Shown: positions 26,711-34,932 of the stretch, in pieces | How the letters are laid out: each line of letters opens with the position of its first letter | Position numbering within the stretch: position 1 is the stretch's first letter | Assembly: GCF_042676245.1 (NCBI RefSeq) | Contig: NZ_JBHTKA010000007.1 | Location: 248,001 to 312,000, forward strand | Reading direction: 5' to 3' | Origin: Ohtaekwangia kribbensis | GTDB lineage: Bacteria; Bacteroidota; Bacteroidia; Cytophagales; Cyclobacteriaceae | Length of the DNA: 64,000 bases | Program-made: the position numbers and the translations under genes | The notes under the pieces: model-generated | What the model saw: the letters and a program-made list of their open reading frames with translations, nothing else | What the model was told of the DNA's origin: nothing | Database searches by the model: none

Positions 26711-27760
26711 ATGCAAAAGTTAACTACCTTCTTCCTGCGCTGCTCCGGTGCAGATATGTCTATACTGAAAAAGTGTCCTTCTGAAACCAGTAAATACGCT
26801 GGTATAGGAGCAACCATTTTCTTTACGGGATTCTTTGCTGCATTATCGGGCGCGTACGCACTCTACACTATCTTTGATAGTGTGTGGGCTGCCGTAGGTT
26901 TTGGTATACTGTGGGGATTGATGATCTTCAACCTCGACCGCTATATAGTTTCCAGCATGCGCAAGGAAGGGAAGACTGCGAAAGAATTATTGATTGCAAC
27001 ACCCCGCATACTGCTCGCCATTTTGATTTCGGTAGTAATTGCGAAGCCGCTGGAGCTGAAGATCTTTGAAAAAGAGATCGAGCCTGAACTGATTGTTATG
27101 GAGCAACAGAAATATAGCGAGCAGGAAGCGCAGGTACGATTCCGTTTTCAGGGCACACACGATAGTCTCAAAACCGCGATAGAAGGTTTACAACAGGAGA
27201 TTGCCTTGAAAGCAACAAAGCGCGATGACCTGGTGCGCATTGCCCGCGAAGAAGCCGATGGAACGGGTGGAAGTAAAAAGAAAAATCTTGGACCTATATA
27301 TAAGGTAAAGAAAGCAGACGCTGATGCTGCCGAGGCTGAGCTCCTCGCTATTACCGAGCGAAACCACGCGCGTATACAGGTATACGAAAAGAGTCTGGCC
27401 TATAATGATTCACTGCAGGCGCAGGCCATGGCAGCTTTGGAAAAGGGAAGACTCAATGGCCCCGCTGCCCGCATGGAAGCTATGAGCCGTCTTACCGAGC
27501 AGAGCAGTGCTATGGCGTGGGCACATTGGTTTATCATGTTCCTGTTCATCGCGATTGAAACAGCGCCTGTTTTTGTCAAGCTCATCTCCAACAAAGGTCC
27601 TTACGATAATTTGCTGAAAGTGGAGGAACACCAGTTTGGCGTGCACGAAGTGGAAGAGCTCGCCCGCATGAACACGCAGGCGAAAGAGAAGACAGCCAAT
27701 TACCCTCAACACGAACGCACCTTCATCAGCAATCGCCTCGATGCCGAGCTGAGAAGCTGA
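26711..27760 (+). CDS. DUF4407 membrane protein with coiled-coil loop
   Basis: 349 residues from ATG at 26711; an in-frame GTG lies two codons upstream. Transmembrane helices near residues 30-75 and 95-120. A long charged region rich in Glu, Lys and Ala follows (about 130-255), likely coiled coil, then another helix (about 275-295) and a soluble tail. NLDRYIVSSMRKEGK after the second helix is typical of DUF4407. Function unknown. Stands alone between two non-coding stretches. Confidence 0.85.
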   Translation: MQKLTTFFLRCSGADMSILKKCPSETSKYAGIGATIFFTGFFAALSGAYALYTIFDSVWAAVGFGILWGLMIFNLDRYIVSSMRKEGKTAKELLIATPRILLAILISVVIAKPLELKIFEKEIEPELIVMEQQKYSEQEAQVRFRFQGTHDSLKTAIEGLQQEIALKATKRDDLVRIAREEADGTGGSKKKNLGPIYKVKKADADAAEAELLAITERNHARIQVYEKSLAYNDSLQAQAMAALEKGRLNGPAARMEAMSRLTEQSSAMAWAHWFIMFLFIAIETAPVFVKLISNKGPYDNLLKVEEHQFGVHEVEELARMNTQAKEKTANYPQHERTFISNRLDAELRS

Positions 27761-27894
27761 TTTTTCATTGTTGTACATTAATAGTTAATGAGTTACGGGC
27801 TTTTGCCGGTATATTATCTGCTTGATTTTTCCGGCCGGTAACAGGCCGTTACTAACCATTCACAGAATGAATTTTAATTTTTTCCGTGATTTGG

Positions 27895-27925
27895 TTTGTT
27901 TTTGAAATCACATACCCTACTTTAG
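27895..27925 (+). promoter_or_regulatory. Putative promoter of the reductase operon
   Basis: TTTG at 27895-27898, a 19-nt spacer, then TACTTTAG at 27918-27925, which matches TAnnTTTG except for A in place of the last T. Transcription would begin about 7 nt further on, so the leader reading frame (ATG at 27936 or 27942) would sit at the very 5' end of the transcript, as in known attenuators. Confidence 0.45.
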
Positions 27926-27941
27926 TGGTAGATTAATGACC

Positions 27942-28037
27942 ATGTTCACAACCACCACTTGTAAACAGATTAAGATGTATGCAACAAAGAAGTGTTGCTG
28001 TAAACATCTGCTGGATGCAGGAAAAATGGACGCGTAA
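27942..28037 (+). CDS. Cysteine-rich leader peptide of a transcription attenuator
   Basis: 31 codons and TAA. An in-frame ATG two codons upstream (27936) is an alternative start. The peptide begins MFTTTTCKQIK and contains one Cys at position 7 and three consecutive Cys codons TGT TGC TGT at 27993-28001, flanked by Lys codons, then HLLDAGKMDA. Cys is normally rare and a CCC run is exceptional. The frame ends 42 nt before a strong terminator and lies upstream of a reductase that supplies sulfide for cysteine synthesis. I read it as a leader peptide whose translation senses charged tRNA-Cys, by analogy with trp, his and leu leaders. No homology beyond that was recognised. Confidence 0.75.
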   Translation: MFTTTTCKQIKMYATKKCCCKHLLDAGKMDA

Positions 28038-28090
28038 TGGTCTCTTCTTATAGAAGAATAAATTAAAAAGACATACCGGGCCTTTCCTGC
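28017..28090 (+). promoter_or_regulatory. Predicted antiterminator pairing of the cysteine attenuator
   Basis: GCAGGAAA (28017-28024), inside the leader frame, is exactly complementary to TTTCCTGC (28083-28090), which includes most of the 5' arm of the terminator, so the two structures exclude each other. A ribosome stalled on the Cys codons (27993-28001) would leave GCAGGAAA free and favour the antiterminator. A ribosome reaching the stop codon (28035-28037) would cover it and favour termination. A small CTGC/GCAG hairpin (28008-28011 with 28017-28020) could mask the segment when no ribosome is present. Confidence 0.65.
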
Positions 28091-28115
28091 GAATCAGGAA
28101 AGGCTCTTTTATTTT
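28080..28115 (+). terminator. Intrinsic terminator inside the operon leader (attenuator)
   Basis: GCCTTTCCTG (28080-28089) and CAGGAAAGGC (28095-28104) form a perfect 10-bp stem with a 5-nt loop, followed by TCTTTTATTTT. It ends 32 nt before the reductase start codon, so it acts before the operon rather than after the previous gene, which ended over 300 nt earlier. Confidence 0.9.
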
Positions 28116-28147
28116 AAAGTGTAACCGAACAAACAGCCCTTAGGCAT

Positions 28148-30262
28148 ATGCAAAGCTTTCGTACAGAACTTGAAGATTTGAACAATCCGGTAGTAGCACG
28201 GGATATTCTTGACCTTGAAAAGAAAATCCGTCTGTTCCGTGAGGGAAAGATTGATGATGATAAGTTCCGCAGCCTCCGATTGGCCCGGGGTATATATGGA
28301 CAACGTCAGTCGGGTGTACAAATGATCCGCATTAAACTCCCGCTCGGGCGTGTTACCACAAAACAACTTCGCAGAATTGCAGATATATCAGACGAGTATG
28401 CCAGCAAAAATCTGCATGCTACAACACGCCAGGATATACAGATTCACTTTGTGAGCCTGGACCGTACGCCTGAGCTGTGGGCTAAACTTGAGAAAGATGA
28501 TATCACAACACGCGAAGCCTGCGGTAACACCGTGCGTAACGTTACAGCATCTGATCTTGCCGGTATAGATCCGAAAGAACCATTTGATGTATCACCCCAT
28601 GCGTATGAAACTTTCCGTTACTTCCTGCGCAACCCGGTCTGCCAGGAGATGGGACGCAAATTCAAAATATCTTTTTCATCCAGTGAAGATGATACTGCGT
28701 TTAGTTTCATTCACGATCTCGGTTTCATTCCTAAGATCGTAGATGGAAAGCGCGGCTTTAAAGTAATGATCGGTGGAGGTCTTGGAGCAAATCCATACCT
28801 CGCGCTGGTTGCATATGAGTTTCTGGAAGAAGATCAGGTAATTCCATTTACCGAAGCAGTACTGCGCGTGTTTGATCGCTACGGTGAGCGTACGCGCAGA
28901 ATGAAAGCACGTTTTAAATTTTTACTCGATGACTTCGGTCTTGAAAAGATCATGGCACTGGTAGAAGAGGAGAGACGTGCTTTGAAAGTGCAGCAATACC
29001 CGATCAACCTGAATGTATTGCCGGAACCAGTATTACCGGAATCTATACCGACAGCAGAACCTGCTATAGCGGACCCTGCTAAATATGAGCGCTGGTATAA
29101 AACCAACGTGTTCAAACAAAAACAAGACGGCTTTTATGGAGTATATGTAAAACTTCCGCTGGGCAACATGTCGTCTACATTAACAAGAAGCTTTGCCGAT
29201 ATAGTGGATCTGTATGCAGCAACGGAATTACGCATCACCGTAAACCAGGGCTATCTCCTTCGCTATGTACGTCCGGAAGCATTGAAGCATTTATATGTAG
29301 CACTGGATAAACTTGCGTTGGCAGAACCTGGTTTCGACAGTGTTGCTGATATAACGGCTTGCCCGGGAACGGAATCGTGTAACCTCGCTATATCCGATAG
29401 TACCCATGTATCGCTGGCGCTGGAGAAAGTGATTCGCGAAGAATATCCGGACATGGTATTCAATACCGATATCAAAATCAAAATCAGCGGATGTCCGAAC
29501 TCGTGCGGTCAGCATGGATTAGCCGGTATAGGTCTGCACGGAAGTACTATAAAAGACAAGCAGGGAAAAGTATTACCGGCATTGGTAGTTTTACTCGGTG
29601 GTGGTAAACTGAAAGATGGTGAAGGTATAATTTCCGACAAGATCCTGAAGATACCAAGCAAGCGCGGACCGCAGGCGTTGCGTATACTGTTTGATGATTA
29701 TGAAACGAACAGTCAGGATGGCGAGTACTATCACGATTACTTCAAACGTCTTGGAAGAAATCATTTCTATGCGTTGTTGAAACCTCTTGGTGATTTAACA
29801 ACCGTTGAGCCTTCAGACTATATCGACTGGGGTGAAGAGCATAATTTTATTCTGCATACAGCAGTAGGGGAGTGTGCCGGTGTGATTATAGACCTGGTAG
29901 CAACGCTGTTTTACGAATCAGAAGAAAAACTGGAATGGTCGAAAGAAGCACTGCGCAATGCGCAGTATGCTGACTCTATATACCATAGCTATAGCGCATT
30001 CATTAACACCGCAAAAGCCATGTTGCTGACACGCGATGTAAAACCAAGCACACAAATACAAGTGTTGAATGATTTTCAGACTCACTTTGTGGATACTGGT
30101 AACTTCCCGCTGGCAGCAAACTTCCGCGAGTTCGTACTGCGCATCAATAAGAGTGAACCAACTGAAGAGTTTGCGATAGCGTATCTCGAAGATTCTAAAA
30201 AATTCCTGAAAGATATAGTAGCATATCGTGGAGCTGTAACGAATGAGGTAGTTGCAAAATGA
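28148..30262 (+). CDS. Ferredoxin-type sulfite/nitrite reductase with C-terminal HEPN-like domain
   Basis: 704 residues. Two ferredoxin-like/siroheme halves of the NirA/CysI family. The cluster and siroheme ligands are visible as CPGTESC (about 404-410) and CPNSC (about 448-452). TRQDIQIHF and the GNTVRNVTA block are typical of the first half. The enzyme performs the six-electron reduction of sulfite to sulfide (or nitrite to ammonia) in the cytoplasm. The Cys-rich leader and the co-transcribed siroheme genes favour an assimilatory sulfite role; nitrite is the alternative. The last 130 residues (about 575-700, with LEWSKEALRNAQYADSIYHS) are helical, resemble a HEPN domain and are not part of the classical enzyme. 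The stop overlaps the next start (ATGA). Confidence 0.92.
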   Translation: MQSFRTELEDLNNPVVARDILDLEKKIRLFREGKIDDDKFRSLRLARGIYGQRQSGVQMIRIKLPLGRVTTKQLRRIADISDEYASKNLHATTRQDIQIHFVSLDRTPELWAKLEKDDITTREACGNTVRNVTASDLAGIDPKEPFDVSPHAYETFRYFLRNPVCQEMGRKFKISFSSSEDDTAFSFIHDLGFIPKIVDGKRGFKVMIGGGLGANPYLALVAYEFLEEDQVIPFTEAVLRVFDRYGERTRRMKARFKFLLDDFGLEKIMALVEEERRALKVQQYPINLNVLPEPVLPESIPTAEPAIADPAKYERWYKTNVFKQKQDGFYGVYVKLPLGNMSSTLTRSFADIVDLYAATELRITVNQGYLLRYVRPEALKHLYVALDKLALAEPGFDSVADITACPGTESCNLAISDSTHVSLALEKVIREEYPDMVFNTDIKIKISGCPNSCGQHGLAGIGLHGSTIKDKQGKVLPALVVLLGGGKLKDGEGIISDKILKIPSKRGPQALRILFDDYETNSQDGEYYHDYFKRLGRNHFYALLKPLGDLTTVEPSDYIDWGEEHNFILHTAVGECAGVIIDLVATLFYESEEKLEWSKEALRNAQYADSIYHSYSAFINTAKAMLLTRDVKPSTQIQVLNDFQTHFVDTGNFPLAANFREFVLRINKSEPTEEFAIAYLEDSKKFLKDIVAYRGAVTNEVVAK

Positions 30263-31041
30263 TCGACACGATCTCCATCATAGAAAAAGAACCGCGTCTT
30301 ACACTCGTAGGAGCCGGACCTGGTGATGCTGAACTCATCACCATAAAGGCTATTAATGTGCTGAAGAAAGCAGATGTAGTATTATACGATGCATTGGTTT
30401 CTGCAGATATACTCGAGTGGATACCGAAAGGTGTTCCTGCTTTTTCCGTGGGCAAACGTGCCGGAGAACATTCCTATAAACAGGAGGAGATCAACGAACT
30501 GATTGTGGACTTCGCGTATCGCTATGGACACGTAGTACGGTTAAAAGGTGGCGACCCATTCGTATTTGGAAGAGGCTCCGAAGAAATAGAATATGCCGAA
30601 GCACACGGAGTACATACGGATGTAGTGCCTGGTATAAGCAGTGCTGTAGCCGTACCGGCAAGTTTAAAGATACCAGTAACCGCGCGCGGCATCAGTGAAA
30701 GTTTCTGGGTAGTTACCGGCACAACAAAAACGGGAGCGATCTCTGCAGATATAGCATTGGCTGCACAATCAACGGCTACGATAGTTATACTCATGGGACT
30801 GAATAAACTCCCGGAGATTATGCAGGCTTTCGCAGATCACGGAAAAGCAGATATACCTGTGGCAGTTGTACAAAACGGATCATTGCCTTCGCAGAAGAGT
30901 GTTATCGGCACCGTTCACTCTATAGCAGAACAGGCTCAGGCCAGTGGTATAGGTTCACCGGCCATTATCATTGTAGGCGAAGTAGTGCGTTATGCACAGG
31001 CGCTTGAAAAGGTTGTGGTCGCTACCAAATCCATTGCTTAA
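30259..31041 (+). CDS. cobA: Uroporphyrinogen-III C-methyltransferase (SUMT)
   Basis: 260 residues. SAM-dependent double methylation of uroporphyrinogen III to precorrin-2, the first step toward siroheme. The signatures LVGAGPGDAELITIKA, VVLYDALVS, RLKGGDPFVFGRG and VVPGISSAVAVPA are complete. Overlaps the reductase stop by 4 nt, so translation is coupled. With the next gene it supplies siroheme to the reductase. Confidence 0.95.
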   Translation: MIDTISIIEKEPRLTLVGAGPGDAELITIKAINVLKKADVVLYDALVSADILEWIPKGVPAFSVGKRAGEHSYKQEEINELIVDFAYRYGHVVRLKGGDPFVFGRGSEEIEYAEAHGVHTDVVPGISSAVAVPASLKIPVTARGISESFWVVTGTTKTGAISADIALAAQSTATIVILMGLNKLPEIMQAFADHGKADIPVAVVQNGSLPSQKSVIGTVHSIAEQAQASGIGSPAIIIVGEVVRYAQALEKVVVATKSIA

Positions 31042-31180
31042 GAAATAAAATCAGCTAACACACAACTATAGATATATAGTATATCCGGGGCGGTGTGTGA
31101 AACGTATAAAGAATATAAAATCCAAAAAAATAAAATAATGTCTAACAACAATTGTCTTACTTCTAACAGTTAAAAATGCC

Positions 31181-31780
31181 ATGGAACGCAACAACCTTTT
31201 TCCCGTTTTCCTGAAACTTGAATCACTGAGCACCCTTATTGTAGGGGGCGGAAATGTTGGGTTAGAAAAACTCACTGCAGTGTTAAAGAACAGTCCTGCT
31301 GCTAACGTAACAGTCGTAGCACGCACCATCCAGGAACCGATAAAGGAACTTGCACGAAAACATGAGCACGTCAAATGGGAGGAACGCAATTTTAAGTTGT
31401 GGGATTTATGGGATAAAGATCTCGTGATACTGGCTACGGATAACCGCCAGCTTCATGAAACGATCCGCAAGTTTGCCAGAACGCGCAAGCTGCTGATCAA
31501 CGTAGCGGATACACCAGATCTGTGTGACTTCTACCTTGGATCGGTAGTCACAAAAGGTAATTTAAAAATAGGCGTATCCACCAATGGTAAATCGCCAACA
31601 ATGTCCAAGCGTATACGCGAATACCTGGAGGAAGCACTGCCGGATGATACCAACGATCTGCTTAACAATATGCACAAGATACGCGAGCAGATTAAAGGAG
31701 ATTTCAGTCACAAAGTAAAAGTGCTGAACGATATAACGACTTCGTTTTTGGAAAGCGGACCTGCTCCGGCTAATCCATAA
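31181..31780 (+). CDS. Precorrin-2 dehydrogenase / sirohydrochlorin ferrochelatase
   Basis: 199 residues, Met8p/CysG N-terminal type. NAD-binding LIVGGGNVGLEKL near the N-terminus, then LVILATDN, CDFYLGSVV and the GVSTNGKSPTMSKRIRE motif. It oxidises precorrin-2 and inserts iron to finish siroheme. It lies 139 nt after SUMT on the same strand, so probably in the same operon, although the gap could hold a secondary promoter. It completes the cofactor pathway for the reductase upstream. Confidence 0.93.
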   Translation: MERNNLFPVFLKLESLSTLIVGGGNVGLEKLTAVLKNSPAANVTVVARTIQEPIKELARKHEHVKWEERNFKLWDLWDKDLVILATDNRQLHETIRKFARTRKLLINVADTPDLCDFYLGSVVTKGNLKIGVSTNGKSPTMSKRIREYLEEALPDDTNDLLNNMHKIREQIKGDFSHKVKVLNDITTSFLESGPAPANP

Positions 31781-31804
31781 GATATATCTACAACCAGACG
31801 CCTG

Positions 31805-31850
31805 ATCACAAAATCCGGTATATATACTCCGGGTTTTGTGATTTTTTATT
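31805..31850. terminator. Intrinsic terminator after the siroheme operon
   Basis: ATCACAAAATCCGG (31805-31818) pairs with CCGGGTTTTGTGAT (31829-31842) over 14 positions with one G-U pair and a 10-nt loop, followed by TTTTTATTT. It lies between convergent genes. Confidence 0.9.
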
Positions 31851-33036
31851 TCAGAGCACTTCGGAATATATCCGGAGGCGCAGCTTTACCCGCAAATGTA
31901 TTTGCAACCAATTCGCCTAAAGCCGGACCATGTTTAAAACCATGACCAGAGCCTCCACCCAGCAATACTATATTAGAAGCATGTGGATGTACTTCAAAGA
32001 TGAGATTACCATCCGGTGAATTTTCATAGGGGCAAATGCGACTCTCGGTAAGCGGAGCATTCTTCAATCCCGGAAAACGATGCGAGATAAATGCACGTGC
32101 TTTCGCGAGCGCTTCAGGTGTTATGCTTCGTTCACTCTTTGAAGGATCAAATATAGCACCGCGTATATCTACACCGATCTTGAAGCCACGATGAGCATTG
32201 CCGGCTATACCGTAATAAAAATCTTTACCATCAACATCAACCCACACCGGAAAGTTGTCATATATAGATGCATACTCTGCCGGTACACCAAAATAGTATA
32301 CTTCCTGTTTGGTGCAGGTGATAACATTGCTAAGTATATCCGGGAATATTTTCCCTAGCCACGATCCACACGCAAACAGGTATACATCTGCCTGCAGCGA
32401 TCGTCCATCCGATAATTTTACAGAATCCAGTTGCTGTTGATCTATAGTTCCGGGAGTAGCCTGTGCCTGTATATAGTTCCCGCCTTCTCTGACAAATTGC
32501 TCCTGTACCGCCTGACAAGACTCGCGTGCTTTCAGATAGCCGCCATACGGATCAAAGTAGGCGTGATGAAGATCATCGGTATATATAATCGGAAATCTCT
32601 TCTTAAGTTCTGCCAGAGAAAGACGTTCATATTCCATCGCATGCTTTTGCGCAAAAGGAATGGAATCATCTACGAGTGGAGTTTTTTCTTCGTAGCAAAA
32701 CCAGAGTACACCGGAGTTATGAAAGAGTTTTTTATTGAACAACTTTTCATTCTCTTTCCATAAGCTGAGCGCCCGAACGTTTAAATCAAAGTATACTTCA
32801 TTGGCACCGTAGGTGGATCGAATCACACGCGTCTCATCCCCCGAACTTGCCCGTGAATTACCCGGCCCCCACGCATCCACCAACGTAACATTATACCCCT
32901 GCCGCAGAAGATATAGCGCAGACCACCCCCCAAACGCACCCGCTCCGACCACCACGACACTCGAGGTACTGGCGAATGTGGGGAAGGGAGTCGCCTTCGC
33001 TTCGATCGTAGCAGTGGGTGAGAATGTGGTGGTCAA
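31846..33036 (-). CDS. FAD-dependent oxidoreductase, monomeric sarcosine oxidase/MTOX-like
   Basis: About 396 residues. N-terminal Rossmann motif VVVVGAGAFGGWSALYLL, then SRASSGDETRVIRSTYG, which resembles the covalent-FAD sarcosine/N-methyltryptophan oxidase group. GGGSGHGFKHGPALGE at the C-terminus is also typical. It oxidises secondary amines or N-methyl amino acids. The start is uncertain: the frame opens at TTG 33036 with no in-frame ATG, and the upstream DNA is a family C repeat, so the repeat may have replaced the original 5' end. Not obviously linked to its neighbours. Confidence 0.88.
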   Translation of the reverse strand: MTTTFSPTATIEAKATPFPTFASTSSVVVVGAGAFGGWSALYLLRQGYNVTLVDAWGPGNSRASSGDETRVIRSTYGANEVYFDLNVRALSLWKENEKLFNKKLFHNSGVLWFCYEEKTPLVDDSIPFAQKHAMEYERLSLAELKKRFPIIYTDDLHHAYFDPYGGYLKARESCQAVQEQFVREGGNYIQAQATPGTIDQQQLDSVKLSDGRSLQADVYLFACGSWLGKIFPDILSNVITCTKQEVYYFGVPAEYASIYDNFPVWVDVDGKDFYYGIAGNAHRGFKIGVDIRGAIFDPSKSERSITPEALAKARAFISHRFPGLKNAPLTESRICPYENSPDGNLIFEVHPHASNIVLLGGGSGHGFKHGPALGELVANTFAGKAAPPDIFRSALK

Positions 33037-33080
33037 TGTGTTTAGGTGTTTATGTGTGTATGTGTTTATGTTGGTTGGTC
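33031..33080. repeat. Family C repeat, single arm
   Basis: GTGTTTAGGTGTTTATGTGT and following words repeat the vocabulary of 19691-19835 and 56611-56698, here without an obvious opposite arm. It abuts the start of the FAD oxidoreductase. Confidence 0.55.
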
Positions 33081-33170
33081 TGTAATTGAAAATGTGTTTA
33101 TCACGAACGCGATATAGGTGTCTGAAAATTAACCAACGCTATATATAGGTGTATCGTTGAAAAGCGATTT

Positions 33171-33330
33171 GTCTGCTGGCAGCTTGCTGCCAGCAGACAG
33201 CAACTGCTATATATAGTGTCTCTCAAAAACTCAAAACTCGCAGCTGGCACCTCGAAGCTACTTATACAGATTGTCTTCCGGCAGCTTGTTGCCAGAAGCC
33301 AGCAACCATTCCTCAAAGCTCGCCGCTAAT
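33171..33330. repeat. Family B repeat island with near-perfect palindrome
   Basis: GTCTGCTGGCAGC (33171-33183) and GCTGCCAGCAGAC (33186-33198) form a perfect 13-bp stem with only 2 nt between arms. A diverged copy follows at 33275-33298 (CTTCCGGCAGC ... TTGCCAGAAG). Words like CTCGCAGCTGGCACCTCGAAG link it to family B. It lies between pyrE and the FAD oxidoreductase gene. Confidence 0.7.
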
Positions 33331-33981
33331 TCACGGTTTCCAGCTCGAAGGATCCACGCGCCAGGCTTTCAGGGAAACGAGTTGGTCGTTGGTGATATAC
33401 TTTTGGTCGAGGGCATAGTTGATCAAATAGTTGTAGTCGCTGAGACTTACCAGCGATGTGTTGGCTTCGTAAAAATTACGGGTTGCTATATCAAAGCCGT
33501 AGTTGAAAATGGAAACCATCCCCAATACATTGAAGCCTGCTTCACGCAATGCCTGTACGGCTTTGAGTGAACTGCCTCCGGTAGACACGAGGTCTTCGAT
33601 CACCACTACTTTCTGGTCTTTCGTAACTTTCCCTTCGATCAGATTTTCCATACCGTGATCTTTCGGCTTGGGCCGTACATATAGGAAAGGAAGATTCATT
33701 GCTTCGGCAACCAATGCACCTTGTGCGATACCTGCCGTGGCAACACCGGCGATAGCTTCAACAGCCGGATAGTTTTCGCGGATGGCTTGTACCAGACCAT
33801 CGCGCACAGCAGTTCGTACTTCAGGGTAGGAGAGTGACAACCTGTTATCACAATAGATAGGTGATTTCCATCCGGAAGCCCACGTGAAAGGTTTTTGAGT
33901 GTTGAGTTTAATGGCTTGAATTTGCAGCAGCATGGAAGCTACTTTGCCAGCGGTTTGTTCCTGTACTTTTAAAATAGGCAT
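33331..33981 (-). CDS. pyrE: Orotate phosphoribosyltransferase
   Basis: 216 residues from ATG at 33981 (MPILKVQEQTAG); a GTG six codons upstream is in frame. Converts orotate and PRPP to OMP in pyrimidine synthesis. PRPP-binding motif VVVIEDLVSTGGSS and the FLYVRPKPKDHG loop are present, with normal length. Divergent from the NUDIX gene at 34171; family B repeat sequence follows the stop. Confidence 0.95.
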   Translation of the reverse strand: MPILKVQEQTAGKVASMLLQIQAIKLNTQKPFTWASGWKSPIYCDNRLSLSYPEVRTAVRDGLVQAIRENYPAVEAIAGVATAGIAQGALVAEAMNLPFLYVRPKPKDHGMENLIEGKVTKDQKVVVIEDLVSTGGSSLKAVQALREAGFNVLGMVSIFNYGFDIATRNFYEANTSLVSLSDYNYLINYALDQKYITNDQLVSLKAWRVDPSSWKP

Positions 33982-34170
33982 AGTCTCGAAAGTTATCACT
34001 AAAATTTTGAATCAGGGAGAATACAGCACCTGTCGCGTAGTGTTGCAAAAATATTTTTTGCTTCTATTCCATCCAGAAGCCATTGTTTAAAAATCTTTTC
34101 TGAAACCCCTTGCCAGCTTCCAAATAATTTATTCTTTTGCGGGCATGGTGAGGGCGTAAAATTGTACGGT

Positions 34171-34857
34171 ATGATCATTTTTATCAACGACATTCCAGTC
34201 AGAATTCTGAAATCCACTGAAACGCCCGACACAGGTCGTATTAACCATACGGTGGATGCTGCCATAACTCCGGTAACACAAGCCAGTCTGATTCATCATG
34301 TGTGGATCAAAAATGTAGGCACTGCCGAGATAGATACCATTTTGGGCTTTCTCGACTCTAAAGTTCCTACCGGGGTACTGTCGATTTTGCTTTCAGTGAC
34401 CGATTATCTTCTGATCCGAAATCACCTGCGCAGCAAGTTTAAAGTTATAAAGGCTGCCGGTGGTGTTATCCGTAAGAAAGACAAGTTCCTGATGATTTAC
34501 CGGATGAAGAAGTGGGATCTGCCGAAAGGCAAGAAGGAAAAAGGCGAACGCTATAAAGAAACGGCTGTACGCGAAGTGCAGGAGGAATGTAACATTTCCG
34601 TACGACTGGGAAGAAAAGTATGCACTACGTGGCATACCTATACCATGAATAAAAATGCCATGATGAAAAAGACCCGCTGGTATATCATGGACCTGATAGA
34701 CGACTCACGCATGCGCCCCGCAGTGGAGGAGGATATAGAAGAAGTTCGCTGGATGAACCGGAAGGAAGTATACCATGCACTGGAGCACTCCTATAAATCC
34801 ATCAGCTACGTTATCGAACGGTATTACGAAAAAACAGAATTGAAATCAGCACGGTAG
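34171..34857 (+). CDS. NUDIX hydrolase with N-terminal extension
   Basis: 228 residues from ATG at 34171; an in-frame TTG lies three codons upstream. The first 95 residues are an uncharacterised extension. The C-terminal part holds the NUDIX box, KGKKEKGERYKETAVREVQ followed by EE, with the catalytic Glu residues present. It hydrolyses a nucleoside diphosphate linked to another moiety; substrate not predictable. Monocistronic, ending at a bidirectional terminator. Confidence 0.9.
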   Translation: MIIFINDIPVRILKSTETPDTGRINHTVDAAITPVTQASLIHHVWIKNVGTAEIDTILGFLDSKVPTGVLSILLSVTDYLLIRNHLRSKFKVIKAAGGVIRKKDKFLMIYRMKKWDLPKGKKEKGERYKETAVREVQEECNISVRLGRKVCTTWHTYTMNKNAMMKKTRWYIMDLIDDSRMRPAVEEDIEEVRWMNRKEVYHALEHSYKSISYVIERYYEKTELKSAR

Positions 34858-34877
34858 AAATTACTATAGCTATAAAT

Positions 34878-34909
34878 AAAAAATCCAGGGCATTCACTCT
34901 GGATTTTTT
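34878..34909. terminator. Bidirectional intrinsic terminator
   Basis: AAAAAATCCAG (34878-34888) and CTGGATTTTTT (34899-34909), an 11-bp perfect stem whose A/T ends give a U tail on both strands, between convergent genes. Confidence 0.85.
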
Positions 34910-34932
34910 ATTTTATGGGATGTATATACCTG

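Larger units (their letters stand above)
27761..28147 (+). other. 387-nt interval holding the promoter, leader peptide and attenuator of the sulfite reductase operon
   Basis: The left part (27761-27890) shows only short G/C-rich palindromic bits (GTAAC AGGCC GTTAC near 27836) and no gene. The right part holds a promoter-like pair, a Cys-rich 31-codon frame and a perfect terminator, each listed separately. Confidence 0.7.

Noticed and set aside
31138..31173. A short frame with one Cys codon (MSNNNCLTSNS) before the siroheme synthase gene, possibly a second leader peptide
   Set aside because: Only 11 codons, one Cys, and no terminator or alternative hairpin follows.
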